Shown here: positions 52,694-61,956 of the stretch, one piece after another | Position numbering within the stretch: position 1 is the first letter of the stretch | Layout of the letters: each line of letters opens with the position of its first letter | Source of the DNA: Bacteroidales bacterium | GTDB taxonomy: Bacteria > Bacteroidota > Bacteroidia > Bacteroidales > JAADJA01 | NCBI GenBank assembly: GCA_021740645.1 | Contig: JAIOZL010000007.1 | Coordinates: 83,144 to 147,143 of the forward strand | Reading direction: 5' to 3' | Length of the DNA stretch: 64,000 nt | The notes under the pieces: model-generated | Database searches by the model: none | Told to the model about the DNA's origin: nothing | Seen by the model: the letters and a program-made list of their open reading frames with translations, nothing else | Position numbers and translations under genes: made by a program

Positions 52694-54457
52694 ATGAAAA
52701 TAACACGTCTTTTTGATCTGCTGGAACAGAATCAAAAAATATTCCGGGAACAGGAGGTTGTACTTGGAGGAAAAAACAATGGGAAGTGGACACATTATAC
52801 AGCCAGTCAATACGCTTCAACAGTAAATTCATTAAGCCTTGGATTGTTGTCTCTTGGAGTTGGGAAAGAAGATAAAGTGGCCACTATTATTTATAATTGT
52901 CCTGAATGGAACTTCTTTGATATGGCACTGATGCAGATTGGTGCAATACAAATTCCTATTTATCCAACCATAAGCGAAGCCAACTACGAATACATCCTCA
53001 AAGAAGCAGAAGTAAAATTCATTGTGGTTTCAAACCAGGAAATTCTTGAACGGATCAATAAAATTTTGCCCGGAATCCCGTCGCTGAAAGGAGTTTACTC
53101 CATCGAAAAAACAGATGGTATAAGCCATTGGGAAGAAATTCTATCCCTTGCCGATGATAGTAACAAGGAAAAACTTAATAAGATAAAATCAGGGATTACT
53201 ACCCATGATACTGCTACAATAATTTATACCTCAGGCACTACAGGTAACCCAAAAGGAGTAATGCTATCGCACAGCAATTTTATTTATAATTTTATGGGTG
53301 CTTCCAATATCATCAGTAAAAACCCGGTGAATAAAGCCCTCAGTTTTTTACCCCTTTGTCATGTATACGAGCGGATGCTGAACTATATGTACCAAAACAT
53401 GGGGATTTCCATTTATTATTGCGACAGCATTGATAAACTCAGGGATTTTATGAAAGAGGTACATCCTGAAATTTTTGGTGCTGTGCCCCGGGTAATCGAA
53501 AAAACATATGATAAGCTAGTACGAACCGGTAGAGGTTTAAAAGGGATCAAAAAACAACTTTTCTTTTGGGCTCTGAACCTGGCTCATCGCTATGAATTTG
53601 ATGGAAAAAACGGTTGGTTCTATAACCTGCAATTACCCATTGCTGATAAACTAGTTTTTAGTAAGTGGCGTGAAGCTTTTGGTGGCAATTTAGATACCAT
53701 CGTTTCGGGGGGAGCTACGCTAAATCCACGTCTTGCCCGCACCTTCTGGGCTGCTAAGATCAAGATCATGGAAGGTTACGGGCTTACTGAAACTTCACCA
53801 GTAATTGCTGTAAGCACCTTTGAAAAGGGAGGTGTGAAATTTGGAACTGTTGGTCCGGTAATGGAAAATGTGGAATTAGGCTTCGCCGATGATGGAGAAA
53901 TTCTCACAAAGGGCCCCTGCCTTATGAAAGGCTATTATAATCAACCCGAATATACACGGGAAGTGATAGATAAAGAAGGGTGGTTTCATACGGGAGATAT
54001 TGGAGAATTAATTGATAATAAATACCTGAAAATTACCGACCGGAAAAAAGAAATTTTCAAAACTTCAGGAGGAAAGTATATTGCACCTCAGGTTGTTGAG
54101 AACAGGTTTAAAGAATCTCCTTTTATAGAAAATGCTATGATCGTAGGCGAAAACAAAAATTTCACCACAGCTTTGATCATTCCAAATTTTGAGCACATTG
54201 AGTCATGGTGTGGGGTGAAAGGATTTGAATATACTTCACCTGAAGAGGCCATAAGAGATGAAAAGATCATCAACCGGATTCAAAGGGAGGTAAATGAGAC
54301 CAATGTTCATTTAGATAAGATAGAACAGGTTAAAAAGTTTGTGCTGCTTCCTAAAACCTGGTCGGTGGAGGATGGGGAACTCTCCCCCACATTAAAGCTT
54401 CGGAGGAAAAATATACTTGCCAGGTACAAAAAGCAAGTTGACGGGTTGTATTCCTGA
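52694..54457 (+). CDS. Long-chain fatty acid-CoA ligase (second of two)
   Basis: A 587-residue paralogue of the preceding ligase, aligned end to end with few gaps. Motifs: TIIYTSGTTGNPKGVMLSH (176-194), GYGLTETSPVIAVS, GWFHTGDIGEL, ITDRKKEIFKTSGGKYIAP. The pocket-lining central region differs more than the motifs, which suggests different chain-length preference. It converges with holA, whose stop lies 2 bases beyond. Confidence 0.92.
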   Translation: MKITRLFDLLEQNQKIFREQEVVLGGKNNGKWTHYTASQYASTVNSLSLGLLSLGVGKEDKVATIIYNCPEWNFFDMALMQIGAIQIPIYPTISEANYEYILKEAEVKFIVVSNQEILERINKILPGIPSLKGVYSIEKTDGISHWEEILSLADDSNKEKLNKIKSGITTHDTATIIYTSGTTGNPKGVMLSHSNFIYNFMGASNIISKNPVNKALSFLPLCHVYERMLNYMYQNMGISIYYCDSIDKLRDFMKEVHPEIFGAVPRVIEKTYDKLVRTGRGLKGIKKQLFFWALNLAHRYEFDGKNGWFYNLQLPIADKLVFSKWREAFGGNLDTIVSGGATLNPRLARTFWAAKIKIMEGYGLTETSPVIAVSTFEKGGVKFGTVGPVMENVELGFADDGEILTKGPCLMKGYYNQPEYTREVIDKEGWFHTGDIGELIDNKYLKITDRKKEIFKTSGGKYIAPQVVENRFKESPFIENAMIVGENKNFTTALIIPNFEHIESWCGVKGFEYTSPEEAIRDEKIINRIQREVNETNVHLDKIEQVKKFVLLPKTWSVEDGELSPTLKLRRKNILARYKKQVDGLYS

Positions 54458-54459
54458 AT

Positions 54460-55458
54460 CTAATGTAAAATTTTAAACATCAATTCTTTTAGCAATTCAC
54501 CATCACTGGTGGAGATGTTGTTCACTCCCTTTGATTTCAAATCATAATCGCGAAGGTAACTAATAAGCCTGGCTACTTTATTCACATTGTAATTACGGGC
54601 CGCAAGCTGGTAGTCGGTCACAAAAAAAGGACTAACCCCCAAAGCTGAAGCTACACTGTTCCTCGATTTATCCTTAAGCTGATGATAGATGAGTATTTTT
54701 GCAAAAAAAGAAAATAGTAATGATACCGTTTTAATCAGGGGGTTTTCTTTAGGATTCGCAGCAAAATAATTCACAATGCGGTTGGCCTTTTCAATATTTC
54801 TGGAACCAATAGCATTTTGCAACTCAAAAATATTATAATCCTTACTGATGCCGATATTTTGCTCCACGAGCAATTCGTTGATTTCCGCACCTTCGGGCAG
54901 GTTGATGATAAGTTTGGAGATTTCGTTAACAACCTTTCCCAGGTCTGCACCCAAATATTCACCCAGAATGGCAGCAGCCTTTGGGGTAATGGAGTATCCC
55001 TTATTTACAATGTACTTATTGATCCAGGGAGCTACCTGGTTGTCGTAAATCTTTTTTGATTCAAACAGAATCCCTTTTTTAGCAATGGTTTTAAAAAAAG
55101 CCTTCCGTTTGTCTACCTTCTTATATTTATAGTTGAGAACAAGGATAGTAGATGTTAATGGATTTTCGATATAGGGCAAAAGTTCTTCGATTTTATCAAT
55201 ATCCTGGGCTTCTTTTACGATCACGACCTGGTGGTTAGCCATCATTGGAAAACGTTTAACTACCGAAACCAGGGATTTCACATCGGTATCTCTGCCATAT
55301 ATGATGGTTTGGTTAAATTCCTTTTCCGTATCACTCAGCACATTATCTTCGATATAATCCGAAATCATGTCGATATAATAGGACTCTTCTCCGCTCAAAA
55401 AATACCAGGGATAGTAAATTTTATTTTTTAGATCGTTTAAAATCTGGTCGTGATTCAT
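54460..55458 (-). CDS. holA: DNA polymerase III subunit delta
   Basis: A 332-residue clamp-loader subunit that opens the beta sliding clamp. Signs: YPWYFLSGEESYYIDMISDYIEDN near the start, NQTIIYGRDTD, RFPMMANHQVVIVKEAQ, PLTSTILVLNYKYKKVDKR, and in the middle LGADLGKVVNEISKLI, all typical of HolA of Bacteroidota. The C-terminal helical collar follows. It lies 24 bases downstream of the AMP nucleosidase gene on the same strand, so it is probably co-transcribed. Confidence 0.9.
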   Translation of the reverse strand: MNHDQILNDLKNKIYYPWYFLSGEESYYIDMISDYIEDNVLSDTEKEFNQTIIYGRDTDVKSLVSVVKRFPMMANHQVVIVKEAQDIDKIEELLPYIENPLTSTILVLNYKYKKVDKRKAFFKTIAKKGILFESKKIYDNQVAPWINKYIVNKGYSITPKAAAILGEYLGADLGKVVNEISKLIINLPEGAEINELLVEQNIGISKDYNIFELQNAIGSRNIEKANRIVNYFAANPKENPLIKTVSLLFSFFAKILIYHQLKDKSRNSVASALGVSPFFVTDYQLAARNYNVNKVARLISYLRDYDLKSKGVNNISTSDGELLKELMFKILH

Positions 55459-55482
55459 ATTCAGCGTGTCCCTTTTGGGTGG

Positions 55483-56253
55483 TTAAAATCTCAGATGTTT
55501 TACAGTTAAACCTACATTTATCAACTGGTTCAAAGAGTCGATACCAATCATCAAATGATCCTGTGCATATTTTTTAGTTACCTCTATATCACTTTGTTCG
55601 GTTTTAACCCCTGACGAAATCATAGGCTGGTCCGAAACCAAAAGCAAGGCACCGGTTGGAATTCCATTTGCAAAGCCAACTGTAAATAAAGTGGCTGTTT
55701 CCAAATCAATGGCCATACTTCGGGTTTTGCGCAAATAACGTTTGAAGTTTTTGTCGTGTTCCCAAACCCTGCGGTTAGTAGTATACACCGTACCTGTCCA
55801 GTAATCCCTTTTATGATCCCGGATAGTGGTAGAAATGGCTTTCTGCATACTAAATGCCGGTAATGCCGGCACTTCAGGAGGGAGATAATCGTTTGAGGTA
55901 CCTTCTCCCCTAATGGCAGCGATAGGCAAAATAAGATCACCCAACTGGTTTTTCTTTTTCAATCCGCCACACTTACCCAAGAATAGGACCGCTTTGGGAG
56001 ATACTCCGCTTAAAAGGTCCATAATAGTAGCAGCATTGGCACTGCCCATATTAAAATTGATCATGGTAATATCACCCGATGTAGCACTGGGCATGGCCCT
56101 GTCTTTGCCTTTGATAGGTACCTTATTCATTTCAGCAAAAAGATCGAGGTAATTTTGAAAATTAGTGAGGAGGATGTATTTCCCGAAATCTTCTATTTCT
56201 GTACCGGTGTAACGGGGCAGCCAGTTTTCAACGATCTCATGTTTGGTTTTCAT
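55483..56253 (-). CDS. AMP nucleosidase
   Basis: A 256-residue member of the nucleoside phosphorylase fold, short form found in Bacteroidota. It hydrolyses AMP to adenine and ribose 5-phosphate. Motifs: ITMINFNMGSANAATIMDLL, VLFLGKCGGLKKKNQLGDLI (phosphate-site glycine loop), RGEGTSNDYLPPEVPALPAF, and the purine-site SMAIDLETATLFTVGFANG with Glu-Thr-Ala-Thr. It is upstream of holA in a likely two-gene unit. Confidence 0.85.
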   Translation of the reverse strand: MKTKHEIVENWLPRYTGTEIEDFGKYILLTNFQNYLDLFAEMNKVPIKGKDRAMPSATSGDITMINFNMGSANAATIMDLLSGVSPKAVLFLGKCGGLKKKNQLGDLILPIAAIRGEGTSNDYLPPEVPALPAFSMQKAISTTIRDHKRDYWTGTVYTTNRRVWEHDKNFKRYLRKTRSMAIDLETATLFTVGFANGIPTGALLLVSDQPMISSGVKTEQSDIEVTKKYAQDHLMIGIDSLNQLINVGLTVKHLRF

Positions 56254-56702
56254 TCAGTAAATTTTTGCAAAAATAAGGGTTTTGAGGATATTTTGATTTG
56301 GAAAAGCGAATCTCAATTTTTAAAATACATCACAGGAATATGTAAAACAAGAAATACCCATCCCAAATCTTCCCCCAAAATATTTTATAAAATCCTTCAT
56401 TTTTACAACTTATGTATATAATGACATAAGTACAAGTAATATACCTTCAATCCATTAAGGAGCTACCTTATCCCTGAATTCTGCTAAATATAAAATATGG
56501 CAGAATTCAGTGATGCTTTTTGGTTTTTATTGCTATATTTTTACGAACCTACTATTTAACTAACATATTCTCTATAAAGGAAAAGCATTCTTTAGTGGCA
56601 CTTGAACATACTAACCCGGCTTAATCAAGTTGTAAAATCCATGTAGCTGGTTTTTGGTTATCAAAAATTTCAGCTAAAATTAATAACCTTAAAATTTAAA
56701 AA
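56254..56702. other. 449-bp gene-free gap with an 11-bp inverted repeat
   Basis: The gap separates the divergent AMP nucleosidase and HU genes. It is AT-rich. A perfect palindrome ctgaattctgc (56474-56484) / gcagaattcag (56500-56510) with a 15-base loop is followed by tgatgctttttgg. It could be a terminator of an unseen small RNA or a regulator site. I see no coding frame and no further repeat. Confidence 0.4.
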
Positions 56703-57122
56703 ATGGCAATTAAATTTAAACCAATTGAAAAAGGCCCCGCCTGACCAGCTTATTCGGGCAGGCAACCTGGAGTAGCAGGTGGTGGCGTAAAAAAATTCTA
56801 TGCAAGTATCATTTACGATGGTGAAAAAACCATGGACGATGTTATTAAGGATGTTGAAAAATTCAGTGCATTGTCCGAACCCGATATCGAGGGGGTTACT
56901 ACGGCCATCGAAAATGTAGTACAAGGATACCTTGCCGAGGGTAAAATTGTAAGATTAGGGAAATTGGGCGTGTTTTACCCAACCCTTAGTTCTTCACCTG
57001 CAGATACTGTATCCTTGGTAAGTTCAAACTCCATAAAAAAGATTGGGGTGAGGTACCGCCCGGGGGCAAGGATACTGAGCAGTATGCGCGATGCAGGTTT
57101 CCAGAAAGTAAGCGACAAATAA
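56703..57122 (+). pseudogene. HU-family DNA-binding protein (HU-HIG type) interrupted by an in-frame stop
   Basis: The frame begins MAIKFKPIEKG and, after an interruption, continues QPGVAGGGVKKFYASIIYDG and EKTMDDVIKDVEKFSALSEP through to VRYRPGARILSSMRDAGFQK. This is the usual histone-like protein of Bacteroidota (about 125-130 residues). Between Gly11 and the Gln codon a 27-bp palindrome is inserted; it keeps the reading frame but contains TGA (56742-56744). Only a protein of 96 residues restarting at ATG 56832 would be made, missing the conserved first beta elements. Other genes here end at TGA, so TGA is not recoded. A hairpin at 57148-57181 follows the gene. Confidence 0.75.
56736..56762. 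mobile_element. 27-bp palindromic insertion inside the HU gene
   Basis: cccgcctgaccagcttattc followed by gggcagg. The ends form an imperfect stem (gcctga / tcgggc-agg). GGC borders it on both sides, a possible 3-bp target duplication. It is exactly nine codons long, so the downstream frame is kept. It resembles in concept the in-frame palindromic elements of Rickettsia. Confidence 0.55.
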
Positions 57123-57147
57123 ATGTTCGGCCCTTCAATTTCTGAAT

Positions 57148-57300
57148 GTAATTACGGGGCTTCTCTGAGCCCTGTAATTACTAATGTTTACAAGGCACGT
57201 TTGGTTCCTTCAAAAACCACGTGTGCTTTTACCTGAAACCAAGCCTGCTTTTGACCAAAACCACACGTGGTTTTGGCTGGTGTGAGGCGTGGTTTTTTTG
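57148..57300 (+). promoter_or_regulatory. Terminator-like hairpin followed by mutually exclusive hairpins
   Basis: A 14-bp stem with one G-T pair (57148-57161/57168-57181) follows the HU gene. Next, aaaaccacgtgtg (57213-57225) can pair with cacacgtggtttt (57262-57274). The latter can instead close the local hairpin ccaaaacca-cacg-tggttttgg (57255-57276). A seven-T run follows at about 57293-57299. The layout is that of an attenuator or riboregulator 70 bases ahead of the next gene; function is inferred. Confidence 0.4.
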
Positions 57301-57371
57301 TAATGAATATAGCATGGAATAAATTAACCAATATAATACTAATAAAAAAATAATTATTAAAAATAAAAGAT

Positions 57372-57527
57372 ATGAAAAAGAGCATTTTACAACTGCTTAT
57401 GGTGGTTTTTATATTAACACTACCAATTAATGAATTTGCTCAAATAGTTTCACCCGAAAATAATTTTGATTCTGCTTACTTTAAGCAATTAAATTATTTA
57501 GAAGACCTTGCGGATGATCAGCGTTAA
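57372..57527 (+). pseudogene. Detached signal-peptide portion of the beta-helix paralogue
   Basis: A 51-codon frame: MKKSILQLLMVVFILTLPIN, then EFAQ (a cleavable signal peptide) and an acidic linker ending LADDQR before TAA. Past the TAA the same frame runs on as DIEELSQYKHFGQ and then TAG. The beta-helix frame begins in a different phase 42 bases after the first stop. This is best read as the original N-terminus of the following gene, separated by a nonsense codon and a frameshift or deletion. Confidence 0.55.
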
Positions 57528-57568
57528 GACATTGAAGAACTCAGTCAGTATAAACACTTTGGGCAATA

Positions 57569-60250
57569 GTGGCATCACAGGCCAAAGGCGTTTGGCAGGC
57601 CGGCCTGCCCTGCTTCAACGACAGCATTACCACCCTCATAGAAGATACCGTAACATGGGATTACAGCTACCCGGCTTATGGAGATATTATTATCGATTCG
57701 GCGGCTGTGCTAACCGTTAAAAAAACCGTTTATATGCCTACCACATCAAAAGTAATTGTTAAGCGCGGCGGAAAGCTCATCGTTGATGGGGGCATGTTCA
57801 CCAATGCCTGCGATCAGGTTTGGAAAGGCATCGAAGTTTGGGGTACCAAATCCGAACCGCCAACAACGGTGGGCGCCCACGGAAGGGTAACATTAATAAA
57901 TGGGGCAATAGTTGAAAATGCCCAGTATGGTTTAAGGACTATCATGATGAAAAAAACATCAGGCGGGGGTTCAGGCGGATTGGACAATACCCCCGATTAC
58001 GACTACGCCGGTGGACAGGTAATTGCTTATGATAGTGCCACTATCAGGAATTGTATTTACGGGGTTTATTTTTATCCCTATGCTTACAACCACAATAGTG
58101 GCTTTAATGATGTAAGTTTTATCACTTCTGACTCCCTGCTTACCACAACAGGAAAACCCCTTGCCCATATTTACATGAACGGTGTAGAGGGTATTTCTTT
58201 TGACGGTTGTACTTTTGCCAATACCCGCGACTCAGCTGATGTGCCCATGATATACCGTGGAAAGGGTATTTTAAGTTATGAATCGCAATATCAGGTGGAT
58301 GGAAACTGCGACAGCCAACAATCGCCCTGCCCCGATTCATTGATAACGCCCAGCCGCTTTAACGACTTGTATTTTGGTATTGATGCCCTTTTTACTACCT
58401 CCAATAAATTTATTGATGTGCGTAATTCTGAATTTAATGAAAACTACCGGGGGCTAAATGCAAGTGCTATGACAGCAGGCCGGATTACCAGCAACTATTT
58501 TGATATTGACCAACCCTTTGAGGAAGATGGTGGTTGTGGCTTATACTTAGACAACTGTACTGGATATTGGGTGGAAGAAAATACGTTTACCCATTCGACA
58601 GGTGATACAGAAGGTCTGGGTATTGTCGTGAACAATTCCGGTTCGGCAGCTAATGAAATTTACCGAAATGAATTTACAAACCTTGAACAGGGCATTGAAG
58701 CCATGAACCAAAACAAAGGGAGGGTCACCGGCCTGCAAATCCGCTGTAACGACTTTGAGGATTGTGATTTTGACATTTTTGTTGCAGAACCATTGTTCTC
58801 AGGAACTGGAGTAGCACCCTACCAGGGCGTAAACGGCACCGATCCCGAAGATATGGCCGGGAACCTGTTTTATATACCAAGCCCAACACCCAACGGCGAC
58901 TACGACGACCTGAATAACGAAGCCGACTATTTCTACTATGTGTATCCAACTAATCCTGGCTCTGGGTCCGAAGATTCCAGACCTGTTGACTATGACTCAA
59001 CTTCGGTTGGGGTAATAGAGAAACCTATTACTGGTGGATGGGATTATGATGACGGTTGCCCTTCACAAATATCATCCGGTGGGGGAGGAACGAAAAGCTC
59101 CGGTTCGGGTTATAAAGATGAATTGATTTATTATACAGGCCAGGTTGAAGCACTTGAAACAACTCTACAGGAATTGATTGACGGTGGCAATACAATGGCC
59201 TTAAATATGGAAGTTGAATTTAGTACACCGCCGGAAACAGTGGAAGTATACAATGAGCTAATGGGTGAAGCCCCTTTTGTTTCTGAAACAGTAGTTGAAA
59301 CATCAATTGAAAAGGAGGATGTATTGCCCAATGCTATGATACGTGATGTAATGGTAGCTAATCCACACTCAGCTACCTCAGATGAACTGCTTGATAAACT
59401 TGATGAAAGAACCGTTCCAATGCCTGATTATATGAAAGCACAGGTGCTTACTGCAAGGGAAGTGCAAACCATAAAATCTGAACTGGAATCGAAACTGGCA
59501 GGCTATAAATTAAAGCAGGCAATGGCATTAAATGGTGTAGTGCGGGAATATTTGTCAGATACGATAAACCCTGAAAGGGCATCGGATAGTTTAGTATCTT
59601 TGTATGAATCGTTCAGCGACAAACAGGTTAAACATAAATTGGCCATGCTGCATTTACAAAGGGGAGAATACACAGCAGGAACTAATGTTCTCGATGCAAT
59701 ACTTGAAGAATATGTTTTATCTGAAGAAGAGTTGGTTGTTCATAATACCATGGTTGATTATTACAACCTGGTAAAAGGGATTAAACAGGTTGGCCGGACA
59801 GAAATGGAAGCAACAGAAGAAGAAATCGGGCAATTGTTGGATATTGAATTGTATGGGACAGGAATAGCTGGCAGCTATGCAAGAAATGCACTTATTGCTT
59901 TGGATGAGATGGAATACCTTGCCCCAATCCAGCTGCCTGACCTTACCAAATCGGCAAAAGAGATGGAAGATTATTTAGAAATAATGAATTCGCAACCTCC
60001 ATCCCGGCTTGAAGCTTTTCCTAATCCTTCAAAAGATTATGTAATAATCCATTATTTGATGGAAAAGGAAAGCGATGGGATAATAGAGATAAAGGATGTA
60101 AACGGAATATTGGTTGAGACAGTAATAATTAACAAAGTGCAGGACCAGGTTACAGTCAAAACTGAAGGTTGGAAACCAGGGATGTATATTGCAACGATTA
60201 ATATCATCGGAAATTCGATAGAAAGCATTAAGTTTACACTTGTTAAATAG
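57569..60250 (+). CDS. Beta-helix T9SS protein paralogue lacking its own signal peptide
   Basis: An 893-codon frame that can only begin at GTG 57569; an in-frame TAA lies 18 bases upstream. It starts in the middle of the beta-helix: residue 61 (SKVIVKRGGKLIVDGG) aligns with residue about 543 of the 1359-residue protein at 18.7 kb. From there both proteins match through WKGIEVWG, GLGIVVNNSG, VLPNAMIRDVMVANPHSA and MPDYMKAQVL to the T9SS tail (AFPNPSKDYVIIHYLMEKE). About 480 N-terminal residues are missing. Without a signal it could not reach T9SS, so it is probably a decayed copy, or a sequencing error separates it from the signal fragment. Confidence 0.65.
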   Translation: MASQAKGVWQAGLPCFNDSITTLIEDTVTWDYSYPAYGDIIIDSAAVLTVKKTVYMPTTSKVIVKRGGKLIVDGGMFTNACDQVWKGIEVWGTKSEPPTTVGAHGRVTLINGAIVENAQYGLRTIMMKKTSGGGSGGLDNTPDYDYAGGQVIAYDSATIRNCIYGVYFYPYAYNHNSGFNDVSFITSDSLLTTTGKPLAHIYMNGVEGISFDGCTFANTRDSADVPMIYRGKGILSYESQYQVDGNCDSQQSPCPDSLITPSRFNDLYFGIDALFTTSNKFIDVRNSEFNENYRGLNASAMTAGRITSNYFDIDQPFEEDGGCGLYLDNCTGYWVEENTFTHSTGDTEGLGIVVNNSGSAANEIYRNEFTNLEQGIEAMNQNKGRVTGLQIRCNDFEDCDFDIFVAEPLFSGTGVAPYQGVNGTDPEDMAGNLFYIPSPTPNGDYDDLNNEADYFYYVYPTNPGSGSEDSRPVDYDSTSVGVIEKPITGGWDYDDGCPSQISSGGGGTKSSGSGYKDELIYYTGQVEALETTLQELIDGGNTMALNMEVEFSTPPETVEVYNELMGEAPFVSETVVETSIEKEDVLPNAMIRDVMVANPHSATSDELLDKLDERTVPMPDYMKAQVLTAREVQTIKSELESKLAGYKLKQAMALNGVVREYLSDTINPERASDSLVSLYESFSDKQVKHKLAMLHLQRGEYTAGTNVLDAILEEYVLSEEELVVHNTMVDYYNLVKGIKQVGRTEMEATEEEIGQLLDIELYGTGIAGSYARNALIALDEMEYLAPIQLPDLTKSAKEMEDYLEIMNSQPPSRLEAFPNPSKDYVIIHYLMEKESDGIIEIKDVNGILVETVIINKVQDQVTVKTEGWKPGMYIATINIIGNSIESIKFTLVK

Positions 60251-60260
60251 ATAGTATTCT

Positions 60261-60285
60261 GGATATGGGAAAATTTCCCATATCC
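60261..60285 (+). terminator. 12-bp perfect hairpin terminator
   Basis: ggatatgggaaa-a-tttcccatatcc followed by TATTTTTAT. It lies 10 bases after the beta-helix stop and before the next start, so the two T9SS genes are separate transcription units. Confidence 0.75.
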
Positions 60286-60303
60286 TATTTTTATCATTTT
60301 GCT

Positions 60304-61887
60304 ATGAAACAAATATTAACCATTATAATCCTTGCACATTCAATATGGTTATATTCCCAAAAATGGGATCATATTTTCGGGACAACCAATTATAAAGAAG
60401 CATTTGCAGATGTATTAGAGTGCTATGATAAAGGATACTTAGTAAGCGGCTGGTACCAACAATATGATGGTAATTGGATCATTAAAACAGACCTTAACGG
60501 TAATCTTTTATGGGATAAAATAATTACCCATAATGAATATGAAGTTGGGGATGGAGAGGTTGAGCAAAATAAATCAGGTGAAATCGTTTTTGCAAGGTAT
60601 TTAAATTTCCCAGAAGGAGGACAATGGCCTTTAGTTGTTAAACTGGATTCCTGTGGTAATAAACTATGGTGCAGGGTATACATCGATGATGAATATATGC
60701 ATGGTTGGTTTGAGGATGTGATCCTGTTTGATAACGGCGATGTATTGGCCCTAGGAAAGTTATTTACAACCGAAAGTTATAACGAACGGATATTCCTGTG
60801 GTATATTGATAGCAACGGCAATTTAATATGGAGACGATCGTACGCTTCCAAAGAAAACCACCCTTTGGTATTGGAAAGAACAGGATTTGTGATCCATAAA
60901 TTTGGTAATGACTATATAATTAACGGCTGGTGTGCCTACCCATACCCAGGGAACCCTGGTACGGGCTATGTGAGGCCCTTCTTTATAGGTATTGATAGTT
61001 TGTTTGAGGAAAAATGGATATTGCCTTTTGGAATAAATGATTCAATTATGGGGGACGCCAACAGTATTATCCCATTAAATGATTCTGTATTCATGGGTGT
61101 TGGGTTTGTATGGGGTGATAATTCCAAACAAAATTCGTTGTATATGTTTTTTAATGATGAAGGAGAGGAATTAGGTTATACCCAAATAACCAATGAAGAC
61201 ATAGGCCCGGATATCCAGGCAAATATACCAACAAGTATTGCCAGGGTCAATGATAGTCTTTTTGTAGCTTCAACCTATTTTGGCCCGGAAGATTATGGCA
61301 ATCCTTTTGGAGAATTAATAATTGACACAGCAGGAAATATATATAACCTTGAATCCCGGCCAAACACTACTGGAATTAGTAAGTTGATAAAAACATACGA
61401 CAATAAATATGTTATTGGGTGTACTTATAAACACCCCAATAACAATAAAGACATCTACCTCTACAAAATCAACGACAGCCTACAGCATGATACGGTTTAC
61501 CCCGGAAGTTACACCTATGATAGCCTTTGCCCCTTTCAAATACAATCAGGCACCATTGATATAACAGATTGTTTGCTGGTAACAAATGTAGGTGAGGTAC
61601 CTTCACCGAAAGAGTATTATGCCAGTTTAAATAAGGTGCAGATTAAAGCTTATCCTAATCCGGTAAATGGCAATCAAATTACTTTTGAACTTCAAAATAC
61701 CAAACATCACAAGAATATAAGCCTAATGTGTTTTAATGTGTTTGGTAAGAAAGTCTATTCAGAGATGGTATATCCATATCAAGGGGAAAGTAAGGTAAAA
61801 GTTGAAAACTGGCAAGTCGGTATTTATATGGCACTGGTGTATTCTGGAAATACGGTAGTAGGATTGGTTAAGTTTGTGGTGCGCTAG
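60304..61887 (+). CDS. T9SS-exported beta-propeller protein, third paralogue
   Basis: A 527-residue secreted protein, starting at the ATG opening the signal peptide MKQILTIIILAHSIWLYSQK. The frame extends 13 codons upstream into the terminator hairpin, which argues against the longer start. Blade units (VLECYDKGYLVSGWYQQYDG, NWIIKTDLNGNLLWDKI, PLVVKLDSCGNKLWCR) match the genes at 14.8 and 17.0 kb, as does the C-terminus: PGSYTYDSLCPFQIQSGTID, SPKEYYASLNKVQIKAYPNP, and VVGLVKFVVR. It lies on the opposite strand and 42 kb away from them, and is more diverged than they are from each other. Confidence 0.82.
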   Translation: MKQILTIIILAHSIWLYSQKWDHIFGTTNYKEAFADVLECYDKGYLVSGWYQQYDGNWIIKTDLNGNLLWDKIITHNEYEVGDGEVEQNKSGEIVFARYLNFPEGGQWPLVVKLDSCGNKLWCRVYIDDEYMHGWFEDVILFDNGDVLALGKLFTTESYNERIFLWYIDSNGNLIWRRSYASKENHPLVLERTGFVIHKFGNDYIINGWCAYPYPGNPGTGYVRPFFIGIDSLFEEKWILPFGINDSIMGDANSIIPLNDSVFMGVGFVWGDNSKQNSLYMFFNDEGEELGYTQITNEDIGPDIQANIPTSIARVNDSLFVASTYFGPEDYGNPFGELIIDTAGNIYNLESRPNTTGISKLIKTYDNKYVIGCTYKHPNNNKDIYLYKINDSLQHDTVYPGSYTYDSLCPFQIQSGTIDITDCLLVTNVGEVPSPKEYYASLNKVQIKAYPNPVNGNQITFELQNTKHHKNISLMCFNVFGKKVYSEMVYPYQGESKVKVENWQVGIYMALVYSGNTVVGLVKFVVR

Positions 61888-61891
61888 TCAT

Positions 61892-61945
61892 GGGTCCAGG
61901 TCTCGCTATCCCACCATCCTGGCGGGAAGACTTGAACCAGCGGGG
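61892..61945 (+). repeat. 54-bp direct repeat, copy 1
   Basis: Begins gggtccaggtctcgctatcc and ends gacttgaaccagcgggg. It differs from the copy at 62256-62309 at three positions. It is internally palindromic: gggtccaggtct near the left faces agacttgaacc near the right. Confidence 0.8.
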
Positions 61946-61956
61946 AAAGACACAAA

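Noticed and set aside
57594..57609. Perfect 16-bp palindrome ggcaggccggcctgcc as a second insertion element
   Set aside because: It lies inside a frame that reads sensibly (VWQAGLPCFND) without disruption, and no duplicated flank is visible.
57508..57720. Alternative 70-residue frame across the start of the beta-helix body
   Set aside because: It runs through the region where the neighbouring phase matches the 18.7-kb paralogue, and its translation is rich in R, H and P with no recognisable fold.
60265..60303. Longer start for the third propeller paralogue
   Set aside because: The extra codons lie in the terminator hairpin, and the ATG at 60304 begins a proper signal peptide.
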